Assembly (NCBI GenBank): GCA_020809705.1
Contig: CP085833.1
Location: 2,480,001 to 2,544,000 of the forward strand
From: Calonectria ilicicola
Lineage: Eukaryota; Ascomycota; Sordariomycetes; Hypocreales; Nectriaceae
Direction of reading: 5' to 3'
Length of the DNA stretch: 64,000 bases
Positions 1 to 11,700 of the stretch are shown here, one piece after another; position 1 is the stretch's first letter, and each line of letters begins with the position of its first letter. Made by a program: the position numbers and the translations under genes. A model generated the notes under the pieces. The model was not told the origin of the DNA, searched no databases, and was given only the letters and a program-made list of their open reading frames with translations.

Positions 1-1275
1 CGCATCCTGTCCCTTGGCCAGAACAGGGGCATCACTGTCATGATCCTCAACCTCTCTCCACTTCGCAGCTACCATCTCGACACACTAAGCAGTCTCAACG
101 TCAGCTCTCGCGCAAAGCGCATCGAGGTGCGCGAGATTGAAAACGAAGTCGTTTTCAAGCAAGTTCCTAGAACGAACTCAAACTCATCTGGCCTAAGTGC
201 CAACCGACAGCCCCTCCGTCCTCTTGCTAACGTGCACAATGTCCACAATGGCAACGTCGCTGCGGCCAAGGCTGCGGATGCTAAGGCTGCGGACGCCAGC
301 AAGCCCGTCAAGGCATTCGCTGTCTATACCGACAAGGCCAAGCCTGCACCCACAACGCGAACCATCGCCACTCCCGCTACGATCCGTCTATCAAACTCGA
401 ACTCGCATAAGCGACCCTCTGAAAATGAGTCGAACATTGCCAGGCCGAGCAAGATCTCACGGCCCACTGCAACGGGACTTGGCTCCATGACTATTTCTGC
501 GGCCCAAATCGAGGCTATGGTAGAGAAGAAGGTCAGTGAGGTTCTGGCTGCTCGTCTAGCGGCTGAGAAGGCCGCCCAGCAGCCTCAGGTGCAGGTCCAG
601 CCGGAGCTCAGCGAGGCTGTGCAGCAGCGGCTGGATGCTCTCGAGAGGCGAATCGAGAGCGATGAGTGGCGGGATGATGCCAAGTCGGAGGGTCTGAGGT
701 TCTTGCTTGCGGCCCGGCAGCACAAGGAGCGCGGAGAGGATGTGGAGGCTCTTAGAATGTACGAGTTGGCTCTTCCATACTTCCCTGGGCAGGCCAAGCT
801 ACTTGGCAAGATAGAGAGGCTCAAGGCACGCTTAAACGGATCCCCGAGCCCCAGCTCACAGCTCAAGGCTGAGTCTCGGGCTGAGCGGAGGAAGAAGCGC
901 CAGCCGGTGTACCAGGATGATGATGGTGACTACAACGATGGTGAGGCTGACGTTGATGAGGAGGCCTTTGCGCAGGCTGCTGCTAAGACTAAGTCTCGTA
1001 AGCACAGGGCCAAGGCTCTAGATGTGCTCCCAGGAGACGACGGCTCCGTCGATCTCCGTGCGCAACAGCTTCTCGATATTGTGAACTCGCGTGATGTGGA
1101 GCAGATCCGCGGTCTAGTAGGTTTTGGTGCAAAGAAGGCTCGCGATCTTGTTGATTATCTGGAGCTTGCCGGCGCTCAAGATGGTGCCCAGATTGAGACG
1201 CTTGCGCAGCTTCGCAACTTGCCAGGTCTAGGCGGCCGAACCATCGAGAGGGCATATGAAGGGCTCATGGCTTGA
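1..1275 (+). CDS. Kinesin family protein, C-terminal part (kinesin-10/KIF22-like), 5' partial
   Basis: The reading frame is open from base 1 to the TGA at 1273-1275, so the motor domain lies mostly outside the window. The first about 50 residues look like the end of a kinesin motor domain: a stretch reading NLSPLRSYHLDTLSSLNVSSRAKRI precedes a neck and a low-complexity, Ala/Lys-rich linker. A charged, probably helical segment follows (about residues 160-280 of the visible part), then a basic region (RAERRKKRQ) and an acidic one. The last about 65 residues form a helix-hairpin-helix domain (GLVGFGAKKARDLVDYLE and LPGLGGRTIERAYE). A C-terminal HhH is typical of the chromokinesin KIF22/Kid group, which moves along microtubules and binds DNA. 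Motor-domain assignment rests on a short piece; the HhH is clear. Confidence 0.8.
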   Translation, partial: RILSLGQNRGITVMILNLSPLRSYHLDTLSSLNVSSRAKRIEVREIENEVVFKQVPRTNSNSSGLSANRQPLRPLANVHNVHNGNVAAAKAADAKAADASKPVKAFAVYTDKAKPAPTTRTIATPATIRLSNSNSHKRPSENESNIARPSKISRPTATGLGSMTISAAQIEAMVEKKVSEVLAARLAAEKAAQQPQVQVQPELSEAVQQRLDALERRIESDEWRDDAKSEGLRFLLAARQHKERGEDVEALRMYELALPYFPGQAKLLGKIERLKARLNGSPSPSSQLKAESRAERRKKRQPVYQDDDGDYNDGEADVDEEAFAQAAAKTKSRKHRAKALDVLPGDDGSVDLRAQQLLDIVNSRDVEQIRGLVGFGAKKARDLVDYLELAGAQDGAQIETLAQLRNLPGLGGRTIERAYEGLMA

Positions 1276-2739
1276 GAGGCCACAGGGTTTGTATTGGGGA
1301 AAAATGGTTTTGGTTTGCATTATACCCAAATCCTTTGGACTGGTAGGGAATCGGCGTTTTGGGGTTTGTTGTTTCGGTTTTATTATTCGGTTGCATTGGG
1401 CGGTGTTATCCAGGCGGCAACTAAGCTGCCATAATTGCATTTTATTCAACTTTCCATCAAATTGAGATCCCTTTCTGTGATTTGTCATGAGTCCAATCAG
1501 TCGAAGCTGTACCATGTCCTCCTACAGTACAATCCCTGAAAGTTTGTAACCTATCTACCAAATTAATATCCCTAGGTGGTTAAGTTTTAAGGTGAGGATG
1601 CCACAGGGGCACAATCTTCCAAGGGGTGTATTGTACTTTCTACTTTACGACATTCAACCTAGATAATCTCTTTGGTGTGTGATGGTATAGGGTAGGTACC
1701 GATCCCTGTTAGAGACTCACGTGTCGGGTCACGTGCTCGATCGACTTCCCTGGACCCGAGCGCTGACGCACTGACCGCAAACTTGCTTACCCTAAAGCAA
1801 ACACAGTGACACAAACCGGCCGGATTGAATGAGCTGTTTGCACAATGCGAATCACTGCACAAACTGATGTACGATGGAGCGAATGTTTGTGAGATGGAAT
1901 GGGATAAAACAAGCGAAGGAAATCAAGCCTTTGAGTCAAGGCCGTTTGTAGATAAAAGGAAGCACTTTTTCCTGCTTGGTTGTAGGTTTTTCCTTCCTCC
2001 TTAGTCCTTCAGACAGCAACCAAGAATCAGTTCATATTTGGACGCTCAAGAAAGCTCATCTTCTTTACCCTATACCCCATCGTGAATCTGATCTCTTAGA
2101 ATCCCTTGATATCAAGAGATTGATATTCACTTTCGAAGTGTAACAAGGACAGAGAACCGATTTATGGGAGGTGCTTAAAAAAGAATTGAGAAAAGAAACG
2201 AAAAGAAATTTTTTCTGTGATGGGTTCGACGTGGGCTAGTCTATAACAGAGAGTTGGGTGAAGAATGAGGCTCTTAAAGAATCCTTCAAGATTACTTCTT
2301 CACCATGGTCACAGGTAACGATTATACCATCAAAAACATTTCCTATGGAGTTAAACTCCAGATTTATGTCACGTATTTCATGGGCATTCATACTTCAGGG
2401 GTCCCACAACTATATCAGAATAACAATGAGGTGCGTACGTTATGGAAGATTCGCGAGAACATCTTTGTCGACTGAAGCTGGGTGACTTGCCGCTTAGTTA
2501 TATCACGAAAGCAGAACGCGCCTCGTCACATACGGAAAGTTCACCAGGCCATTTTTAGAAATAGGTCTTGTTTACAATGGCTCTTTCTGTCAGCTGTGAT
2601 CAATTGGCTGGTCTTGGGGTCATGCAACTCAGCTTGACATCTGGTGCCAGGTGTGCCCCCTCAGTTCGGCTCCAAAACCTTTGCAATTTTTCTCTCTTCC
2701 GCGCATTAATTTCATCATCGTCACCGCAGGACTTTCAAG
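1276..2739. other. Intergenic region, no supported gene
   Basis: About 1.46 kb between the kinesin stop and the decayed gene. It holds the kinesin 3' UTR and AT-rich sequence. Short ORFs at 1659-1862 (minus) and 2258-2485 (plus) show no domain, no splice partners and no coding character. No tRNA or repeat was recognised. Confidence 0.6.
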
Positions 2740-3909
2740 ATGGACGGAATACCGCGAAATCAGGACGAGTCGAAGACGCTTGGCGACAAGTTCTCTGTTG
2801 CTGGCGTGAGCCCATACCTATATTCGCCCCACGAGTCAGGGTCTAAAATCACCTTGCCCCAGTTCTTAACATTCCGATGCATATGGCCCAAGCTAGAACG
2901 GCCATCTTGTCTCGAAACCTATGCCTTGAACAACGAGTTGGTCTCCAAGACATGCCTGAGTATGGCCATCGAGGCCTTGGCAGTGAACCCAGAGTGGGCG
3001 ACGTATGCCAAGTCATTTTCGCCTGAAGCCCCTACCATAATGGAGAACTTTCTGAAAAGTCTCGCCAAATCCCCACTAAAGGGACACGGAAGCAAAATGT
3101 TCGCTAAGAAAGCGAGCAACCAGGTTCTGTCGGGCACATTTTCGTTTGTCAGAGACTTCCAGTTGGAAACCGCATATCCCACAGGTCTAATGATGAAATT
3201 TGATCCCGGCGACGCAACGGAGACAAACGCAATGGAGATAGACTCAATCGACGAGCTGGCGGATAATCAGATTCCCGTCGAGGATGAACAAGAAGTCAAT
3301 GTGGCTCTTATATTGTTTCTCAATGCACTCACTCGGGACTTGAACCAGTCAATTGGAAAATGGAAAATCGGTCGATTCCCCTTTCTTGTACCAAAGCTTG
3401 GTGTTCCTGTCAGTCACGACTCAAAGCTGTTTTAGGCGAGAACGGACGGATATTTGTACTACCCCCCCTCACTCCAGCCTTTAGCTATCCTGGAAGTGAA
3501 GCGACAGTACCGGAACGACCCTCCCGGCACTACGAGAACGATTAAGAAGTAGGAGTCTGCCGAAATGGCAGCGTGGATCGCCGCTTACCCCCCCGCAGCA
3601 ACCGGGAAACGGCACCAGTAAGTGTCTTAAACTTAGTTCAAATCTCACAAAACTAATTGCGGTAGGCGTCTATTAACAGCGCAAGACAAAGATGAGATCT
3701 ATCTGATCATTGGCGTTTTCGACGACGAATATGTCGATTATATGCGTGGTCACTCAATGACCTGTTCTTCCTTTCTGAAGATGAGACAACTCGGGCCATT
3801 TGACGTAAAGAAATTGAATGACATGCGGGAGGTGGCGGTCTTTATTCTTGGCTTTCAGATAGAACGGCATTGTTGCATCCAGGCCAGTGAGCAAAAAGAT
3901 TGGGTGTGA
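2740..3909 (+). pseudogene. Decayed fungal hypothetical protein gene, two in-frame TAG codons
   Basis: One frame runs from the ATG at 2740 through 231 codons to TAG at 3433-3435. The same frame then continues as good protein (ARTDGYLYYPP, LAILEVKRQYRND) to a second TAG at 3550-3552. It continues again (ESAEMAAWIAAYPP) to a clean GTAAGT donor at 3618. An intron with a GGTAG acceptor ends at 3665, and the second exon (QRLLTAQDKDEIYLIIGVFDDEYVDYMRG in part) closes at TGA 3907-3909. Read through, the product would be about 373 residues, without frameshifts. The pieces 'LAILEVK', 'QESA.MAAWI' and 'LLTAQD.DEIYL' resemble a multi-copy hypothetical family I recall in Hypocreales genomes; I know no function for it. 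In relatives the second stop position appears to be Gln (CAG), so TAG would be one C-to-T change at CpA. A sequencing error or readthrough is less likely, because two stops are present. Confidence 0.65.
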
Positions 3910-6900
3910 TTTTCTGTCGGAGATACGTCCGCGTCCTTAAGAGGCATTGGGTGATGGAATTAAGCGTCGCCAAACGATTTGTAATAACCTGCTGTAATAA
4001 TTTGTACTTGATATTACCACCTATAATTTTTCCTTCCTCTTGTATCTCCCTCCTATGACTATATATGGCATATCCTTGGTAATTAGGCAAAGCTGAAGAA
4101 GTGAAGGAGATGGAGTTTACGGAGATCGAACTGCAGCTTCTAGCTTTGCCGGGCGTAAACGTTTCCCCTAAACGCTAAAATAGCCGCCTTCCGCCTTCCC
4201 TTCCCTACTTCATTGCCACGGCGATAGGTGTATTCCACATCCCTTTGTGTTAAGAGTATTGGAGCTTAGTTACTGGGTGCCAGTCATGTAGCTGGCCGCT
4301 TTAAGATGGCGAGTGCCACCTCTCTTACCGCCCAGTTTCTGTCCTCAGAATAAAATCCTAGGCTGGGCTAGCATGCCCTGGCCGCACTGCTGGTACAGGT
4401 ACCATCCAACAGGGCAATAATATCTAAAAATTCGAGCGGGTATGATTATTTAGGAGAGAAAAGGAGTCACATTAAGGACGATGCATCTTAAAGGGTTTGA
4501 AAAGTAACCCTACACACTATGCTACTGAAGGCGTATTCTACAGGGTAGGGCCGTACCTTGATCACCCATATTCACAAACACATCTTACTAAATAATTTAT
4601 ATCTAGACATAAAATCATGAAAACCACACGATCGAGAGGAGGACAGGAGACTCAGATATTCACCGACCTGGAACTGATTCGGAACGGTAAAGGGACCTGC
4701 CCCAAGAGGATGGAGAAATCGTGCAGGAGGACCTTTTGGTCCATCAGCTGGACTGTAATTTGTCAACAATGTCATGCCTATTTCGTAAAAAACACCAATG
4801 TTGATGCCAAAAGCGGTAGATGTGGATGCTGTTTGAGAATTAGATAGCACCAAAGGTTATTAGCAATGCGCGCCTGTTGTAGTGCGTTCTAGACAGGCCT
4901 GTTGACACAAACCCAGTTTTTTTTCAGCTTCCTTGAAGGTAAACGGAATGTGGAAAAGAACCTTTGAAGTCGTACGAGCGATGTTTAATGACGTGGATCT
5001 GAGGCCCCATTCTCGTGGTGTCAAAGGGAATTCTAGACCACTTTGAGCTGTTTTACCCGATTGAGAAGGATGAAATTGGGCCTTGTTTTAGTGCCCGATA
5101 CAGTCAGAAATTAGACGCGAGCGGAATGAGAAAAAAAATTGAAGGAATCCATTTTCTCTTTTGTCGTGGGTCCTAAAATAGACCAGATGGAAGGATCAAT
5201 CCTGCTTATTTTGCGGCGGATAGCCCTATCCCTACTACCTTTCTATCAGCGACAATGATGTAAATGAGCCGGTGAAATACCCAGCGGGAGGATTTAATTC
5301 ACCGAGCGCATAGTTCCTATGTTAGGCAAGTTCCGATGGAGGATTGGCAGACAAGCAAGTGATAAGATTTCTCTCTCATCATCTCATCATGGAGAAAAGC
5401 GGCACAGCAGCAAGTGTTTAATTGGGTCTTGGCTCTACCAGTTCCTGGGGCCCGAGGCTCAACAGAGTTTACGCCCTAGACAAATGCAATCGTCAATCAT
5501 GTTTATTCGGGGCGGCGGAAGACGTCCAAGCGAGGAAAGAAAAAGAGATTTCGTAAGATGCGAAACGAAGAGGGCAGAGATGACCCATGACGTCGATGTC
5601 GCTGTTAGAGTTGTTGCTGTTCTGGCGCAATTTCCTTTGAGTCTGCAGTAGCGGATACTATGGAGCAGCGCTTGGATAGCAGTTGGCACATAGTTGGGTT
5701 GGGATCCATGCCCAATTCCATGTTCAAGACCATGTCACGGGCTGGAGCGAGTGAGATACGGGTCTGCGAATACATGTATCGGGTTCGCTTACTGTGGGGG
5801 CGGGGAGAGGCCGAAAAGGGCATGTGAGTAACTTATAGCGACGGAATTTGATAAGGGATTCCAGACCTCATCCCTCGTTCCTCGAGATCCTTACAGAGCG
5901 GAGGCTTTGTGGTTGAAACATGCCGAGGCGAGGCTAATAAATTGACGTTTAGCTGTTCCAATCTTGCCCCCATGACGAAATGAGGTGAGGGGCGCCAGCC
6001 AGCACGCAGGGTCATACAGGGCCATACAGGGCCACGCAGGGCCTGTCCCGGCGCGCTGGAAAGCTTAAAAAACGAAATTTTTGGATTTGCTCTCTTCCCA
6101 TCAGCCCAACTCAAAAGCTGCAACGAGCAGTTGTCAAACAGGGCCCCCCAGCTCTGCAAATGGTTCGTCACGATCGGCACAGTGGGGAGGCGGGTGAGGC
6201 TGGCGGCAGGCTTGGAGCTAATTTGTTCGGCCTCGCCCGTCTCTGGGGGTGAGAGAGGCCAAGAGTCCGCGCGGAGTGAGTAGCGAGCCCGCGTCGCGTG
6301 GTGTCTCTCGTTTCTTTTTCTTGTTTGCCCGGCGCAGATGATGCGAGAATGCCGGGGCCTGGGGGACCGGAGGGGCTCCACGTTTTTGATTGATTAGAAT
6401 GTCTTTGTTTTTTCTTTTTTTTTTTTCTTTAATCCTAACATACAGTAGTACGTACTTACATGTGTTGTTGTTTCTGCGGGCCATCGGCCTGCCGCAAAAT
6501 GAGACTAGGCCTCTTCGCTGCTGAATCGGGCGACCCCTTCTGCCCTCACATGCCCTCACACCTGAAACACCAGCAGCGTGCGACGTCCCGTCTTGAGACA
6601 CGCTTATCTGCACATGCCGGTAATCCCTACTGGGCAGAGGGCCACCACTTGACAGCACACACCTGGAGATGTGCAGTAGCATGCGGGAAGGATGGAGCTT
6701 GGTGCATGGAAGCATTGAGCACTGGGCATCATGTATGTCGCGTGTGGCATGTGCATAATAGTTATCCGACGATTTGTCCACGATTCATATCACGACCTGC
6801 ACCGAGTTGATTGAAACAACCGATGGCCCAAACTTGCTTCTCACGTAGACAAAATGGCCACTCAGCGTCGAGGATAGACATGCCCTCCTCGGGTCCGACT

Positions 6901-6975
6901 ACCGTTGACAGGCGTCTATATTTTAAGCCACATACCAGCGGCGCATGAATCTTAAAACCTCCAGCCAGCTGTCAA
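3910..6975. other. Intergenic region, no supported gene
   Basis: About 3.1 kb. ORFs at 4572-4853 (minus), 4617-4847 (plus), 5319-5651 (plus), 5833-6381 (minus), 6218-6781 (minus) and 6460-6810 (plus) overlap each other on both strands. They lack domains, introns in register or recognisable relatives. A poly-T tract lies near 6413-6432 and a short tandem repeat at 6001-6042. The stretch 3910-4400 could be old mobile or duplicated sequence, but no terminal repeats were found. Confidence 0.5.
6001..6042. repeat. 10-bp tandem repeat, four copies
   Basis: Four head-to-tail copies of a 10-base unit reading roughly GCCAYRCAGG. Copies 1 and 4 carry CACGCAGG; copies 2 and 3 carry CATACAGG. The copies differ only at the first two bases and at the Y/R positions. 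It lies in non-coding sequence, with no evident function. Confidence 0.7.
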
Positions 6976-7604
6976 ATGACACCGCCGCAAACGTCAATGT
7001 CCATCATGGCGATCGATTTGATGCACGGAAGCGCCGTCGACCAGGGTGCTCACCCCGGCCCCGAGGATTCCGAGGGTAAGCCTTTTCCTCCCATCCCACG
7101 TTGCCCGTTTGAGGCCCTAAATACGATCCAGCGAAACACGGCTGCTTCTTCCTATTCGGCAGCTATTTCATGTGGCTCATCCTGGTTTACCTAGTTTGCT
7201 CCGGAGCATCGTCGAATTCAGACACTCGAGACACGGGCTGCAGGGGTGAGTTGGGGGTCCATTCCCCCATTACAGTCACGCGTACAAGTTTGACTTCTTG
7301 ACAGGGCTGCGTGCTAACCATTACTGTGCCTCTTGCTGCAGAAGACCCCTGCGAACACTGTAAAAGAATCGAGAAGCTGGTACTCGACCTAATAGGCTTT
7401 TGCGGCTTGCTTGGCCTTGGGTACTCCCTGTGCAGCCTCGTTAGGATTACCCAAAGCGGCGGCAACAGCTTGCTTGGCCTGGCACTGCTAGCTGCAGCTT
7501 CGATTGTGTTATTCTGTGCCTTGATCAACGCTAGATGTAACAGAACACACCAAACAGAGCAGAATGGTGAGGGCGAGTGTGAGACCAAAGATTCTATGGT
7601 TTGA
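6976..7604 (+). CDS. Small two-helix membrane protein, hypothetical, two exons
   Basis: The second exon, 7342-7604, encodes a Cys-containing start (EDPCEHCKRIEK) and two strongly hydrophobic segments separated by about 8 residues (LIGFCGLLGLGYSLCSLV and LLGLALLAAASIVLFCALI). A short acidic tail follows. The acceptor at 7340-7341 is well formed, with CTAAC about 25 bases before it. Two first exons join it in the same phase. Exon A is 6976-7075 (donor GTAAG), giving 120 residues with a soluble acidic N terminus. Exon B is 7170-7245 (donor GTGAGT, 96-bp intron), giving 112 residues that begin MWLILVYLVCSGASS, a possible signal or third membrane segment. The family is not recognised. The span given is for model A; transcription is needed to choose. 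CDS reality is likely but not certain. Confidence 0.4.
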
Positions 7605-8259
7605 TGTTTCGGAATTGCCAAGGGGAAAATCAAGTGACCACACTAGAGTGTGATATACATATCACAGGGAAAGCACATGAAAGACGGGGTTGTATCAGAT
7701 TGATTAAAACTTTTTGTTAAGGGTTCAATTATGTTAATGAACCGCCTGGGTGTCATATATACAAGACTAGCGCTCGAAGGTCGCCCGCTAGCTCTAGAAG
7801 ATAGATAGTCATAGAAATAAAAAGTAAAAAAAAATTATCGCCAATAATAGGAAAGTGGTCTCGTTGACCAGTGACGGTTAGCCCTCTATTCTCTCTCCAT
7901 CCGGAGTTTCACCTTTTGTGGTTGGAAGCATCCAAGAGTGAGAAGAGTCGTCGGGATAAGTAAAAGAGAAACCAAGATGGTGGAAAGTCATCAAAAGCCC
8001 CCCCGGCCTACATATCTCATGTGGCTGGGAAAACCTCGTCATCAATACGCCCGAATGGTATCAATCCAAAAATTCATCCATCCAACAGCTCATGTACCGC
8101 ATCCGTACTCTGCCTGCGCCTGCATTACCCCGAGGCCACCGCGCCAGTCCATCAATCGTGCATATACCATGTCCCGGATGGAGCATGGCACTGCTTGGTA
8201 TATGTGTATGCTTTTTTTTAGTGTTTTTCTTTTTTGTGTCTTGTCCGGATCCAGATAAT
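7605..8259. other. Intergenic region between convergent small genes
   Basis: About 650 bp with the likely 3' UTRs of the membrane protein gene (plus) and the gene at 8260-8721 (minus). Short ORFs at 7938-8258 on both strands overlap and look random. No RNA gene or repeat was recognised. Confidence 0.5.
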
Positions 8260-8721
8260 TTATCGCATGTAGCTGGCACGTCGGTCCTGGACGGTGGGCA
8301 TTCCGGTGTTGCTGGAGTAGGGGTTGTATGAACCACCAAACTGAGGAATGGAGCTGAAGCGGTGCATGCGCTTGCGCTCACGCTCACGTTCACGCTCGAT
8401 CTCAGCAGCACGGTCGGCAGCGCGCTGCTGGGAGGGAGTAAGACCATTCTCATTCACCTCGACGGGGCGAACGGCGGGAACAGCTCTCTCGCCGTGGAGG
8501 GCGTTGGGTCCGTGAGAGTCTCGCGACATCTGGGAGCCGTTGGTGCCAGTGGATTCCATCGAGGAGCCGGTGGTGCTTGGAGTTTGGTAGACGTACTCGC
8601 CATCTACGTAAACAGCGTTGGAGACAAAGGTAGAACGGCGGTGGCGGCGGCGGGTGTAGCGGTTCTCAAGGCGGAACAGCTCCAGCTTGGCCTGGATTCT
8701 GCCGAAAAGACTCTTGCCCAT
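8260..8721 (-). CDS. Conserved hypothetical basic protein, 153 aa
   Basis: The frame is open up to an ATG at 8859, but the start chosen is the inner ATG at 8721. The peptide from there (MGKSLFGRIQAKLELFRLE) looks structured, whereas the 46 upstream residues look like translated 5' UTR. The N-terminal half is strongly basic (NRYTRRRHRRSTFVSN), followed by YVDGEYVYQTP, a Ser/Thr-rich linker and a charged helical stretch of alternating Glu and Arg near residues 115-130. The tail is Tyr/Ser/Asn-rich (GGSYNPYSSNTG). No signal peptide or membrane segment is present. I think this is a short protein conserved in filamentous ascomycetes, but I cannot name a function. Confidence 0.65.
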   Translation of the reverse strand: MGKSLFGRIQAKLELFRLENRYTRRRHRRSTFVSNAVYVDGEYVYQTPSTTGSSMESTGTNGSQMSRDSHGPNALHGERAVPAVRPVEVNENGLTPSQQRAADRAAEIERERERERKRMHRFSSIPQFGGSYNPYSSNTGMPTVQDRRASYMR

Positions 8722-11700
8722 GTTTGCGGTTGTGGTTGGTGGTGGTAGAGGTAGGTTGGGTGTGTATTGCTGGCAACAAGTTGCGTGCAAAGAGCAGCTT
8801 TGTTTGACTATGTGCCACAAAAGCTGGTAGGTATTACAGAGCTTAGATGCTGCACTCAATGCAGATGGTCTCGTCTTGTCTCGTCTCGGGATGTGTCTTG
8901 GTGTGGGACAGTGAGAGCGAGCTTTGAGGGTTGCGTCGGTTATATTTGACGATTAGAAGGAGAGTAAGGAGGACGTGATATTATAAACGGATGTCACCTG
9001 GAATTCCGTTGGTTTTGTCCTAAAAAAAAGGATTCATACGAAGGAGAGAACTGAGCGAGACTGATTAGGAGACGGCGGACGATGGGGCTTAAGAGGTTGG
9101 GTCGAGGCTAAAGGCGGTAGTGGTGAACTAGCGGTCCCCCTGCTCGTTTAGCCAACATGTTGCGCTGAGTCCGGGGGGCAAATGGCAGGGGTGTTGACTT
9201 GGTGGGGAGGGCCCTAAGTGGGATGGGCATTGAGCCGGCGAGGCAGGGGGGCAACTGGGGAGGGATAGGAGGGATAAGGAAGCCCTGGAGGGGGAGCTAG
9301 GGGAGCCAGGAACGCGATGCCAGTGGATGGAGTCTGCTCCAACGCTCCTGGAGGAGGTGCCCGTTGACTGTGTTCTGCAGGGCTAGCGGTGGCCACTCAG
9401 CGGGCGACGAGCCAACAGGGGAGGCCCGGAAGGTGGAATTTGGGGGTGTCCAGTGGCCACAGGGGTGCTCAATGGAATTGTATACTGGGCGAGTCCCCAC
9501 CAGAGAGAGAGGAGAGAGGGGGCCATTGTGCGGGCCCACTCACCACTGGCACTGGCCCCAACTCAGACTCGCATTCTCGTTGTTTGTCTTTTGCTTATCG
9601 GCTCATGGTCGTGCCCTGAGGACTAAGAAGGCAAAGCACCGAAACCTTCAGCAATTAGAGGCTGCGATTAGAGGGCGGGCGGGAGGAGATGGCAGGTGGG
9701 TGGCATGCCGCGTTGCTAGGCCGCTGCATGCTGTCAGGTCCAGCTTCGAGACACTCTAGAATATGGCCGGTGACGAGCATGGCGTAAGCCTTTGCGTCGT
9801 ATCATCGGATGCTATTTCGAGGTGCATTGGACTGCTAATTGCTCTCTGCGAATCGTTGCCATCGCAAGACACAGCCATTGCTGTACGTACCCGCTGCAAA
9901 TTACACGCAAAAACTAATGGACCGTTGCCGGTAAGGGCAGCTGTACGTGTGTCCAAGCTCGCGGGCTTACAACCCGGACCCTCGTTCCTAGTCTCTTGTC
10001 TCTCGCATGCCCTCTCTCGCCTCCTCCTCGCCTTCGCGCATCTCTCCACTTTTGGACCTCACAGCACGCGTGGCAATCTCGCCAAACTCGGCATAGCATC
10101 AGTTGGTTGACTAAACGGCTGGGCTCGACTCTGGACATTTACCGTTCCTAAAACGGTCCAGTGCCCTGGTGCCATGGTCACATTCCAACTGGGGTTGTGT
10201 TGCTGAAGGAGGGGACCACGGGCCATCATGTCAGATCAAGACTTGAGCCCCGTGAAGGCCCTAGTCGGCGCAGGGCGAGAGGGCTGGCCCAGCGGGGAAG
10301 GATTCTGGTGTTTTTTCTTCTCTGCTTTCCTTTTGGGGAGAGGGTCCCGGATTTGACGCAGGGGTAATAGCGAGATAGAGGATCACTGAGGAAAAAAGTT
10401 GCACGATGCATACGTCTCAAACAGACGCGGCCGCCATCGGCGCTTCTCGTATTTTCGTACGTTAAATTGACACACACTAGAGAGGCGCAAATGGCGGCGA
10501 GTCAGGCGCCCTGCTACGCTGCAGCACTCTGCAGAGACAGAGAACACAGCGCCCTGTCATGATCTGAGCCAAGAAACGCGACCTCTTTTGCAGGTGGTGT
10601 CGGGATCGGACGGGGATCAGCACCCAACATAAGCGACGATGTCCTCGTGGATTATTGCTTAGCACGCACTATAATATATTGCCAATCTCACCGTCCTCGT
10701 GCTGAACACCACCTCGTCAGCACCGCACAGACGATTAGCCTGCCAGGGAATCAGTTCCAGGTGCCATCGCGAGGCTTTGGGGGGGCAGCAAGTCTTCATC
10801 TTGCGCTTCGTACTGCAGTGAATAGCGGCTCAAGGAGATGCAGCCCCCCTGCTTGATACATGCAGACCATGGTTCATCCCACCCACATGCTCTGTTTGGC
10901 ATGGCTTGCTGCATCAACGGCCCAGGTCGGTCAGCCCGCCGTGCTCCATGGCCCGACCCCAGCCTCCACGTGCCTGGCCATTCCGCGGCCTCCCTCTCTC
11001 GCTTCTATAGCGCTTCTATGAAACACGCGAGCAGGATTCACGCAGGAACTGCTTTTCATCCCAAGCTGACATGGTCATGGTCATGGTTAATTCTGGCCAT
11101 GGTAGCATAGGGCGCGCGAACCATGCTTGCCTTATCGATGGAGCCCCGAATACGGGTGCAAACTCAACTCATTCTCACGGCCAACTTTCTCTCGTGGTGG
11201 TGGTGAAATGTTTCAGGCCCGCGCCCGGGAAGCGAAGCATTTGCCTGGTCTGGTCCGTAAACAAGGCCGTGGGCCATGGCTAATAACCGAGCCCAAGCGG
11301 CTGGCAAAGCCATGTGTTGCTTGCGCAATGCCCATCGCCTCTGCTCGCTCAACCGCGGAAACGAGTCAGGGGCCAGCTCTGATCGACAGGCACGGACTGA
11401 GCCCGGACGCTGGAGCTGCAACCTCCACCGGGCTAATGAGCCCGTAGCTGCTTGTGGCCAAGCGGGGAGCCCACTAGTTAGCTGTCGCCTACGGAACTGC
11501 AGTTTGCATTACACGCCATTGCCTTTGAGAGAGACATGCCGAAGAATTTGGCTTTCATGATCGGTCGGCGCTAGTCTCAGAGGCGAACACAATTTGCTTT
11601 GATTCATCCTGCGCTTCTAACCAGAGCCGAGGCTTCAGCCCGATGTCAGTCACTTCAACATGGCCGAGTCTCAATGGCTGCTTTTCAAATTGCGGCCCGT

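Noticed and set aside
2258..2485. 75-codon ORF upstream of the decayed gene, as a possible first exon
   Set aside because: No in-frame splice join to 2740 was found, and the peptide is unrelated to the rest.
6218..6781. 187-codon minus-strand ORF near the poly-T tract
   Set aside because: Low-complexity peptide with Lys/Arg runs from a T-rich tract; opposing ORFs overlap and no domain is seen.
9293..9305. GGGAGCTAGGGGAGC motif also seen near 26830
   Set aside because: Two short similar matches 17 kb apart in G-rich sequence are expected by chance.
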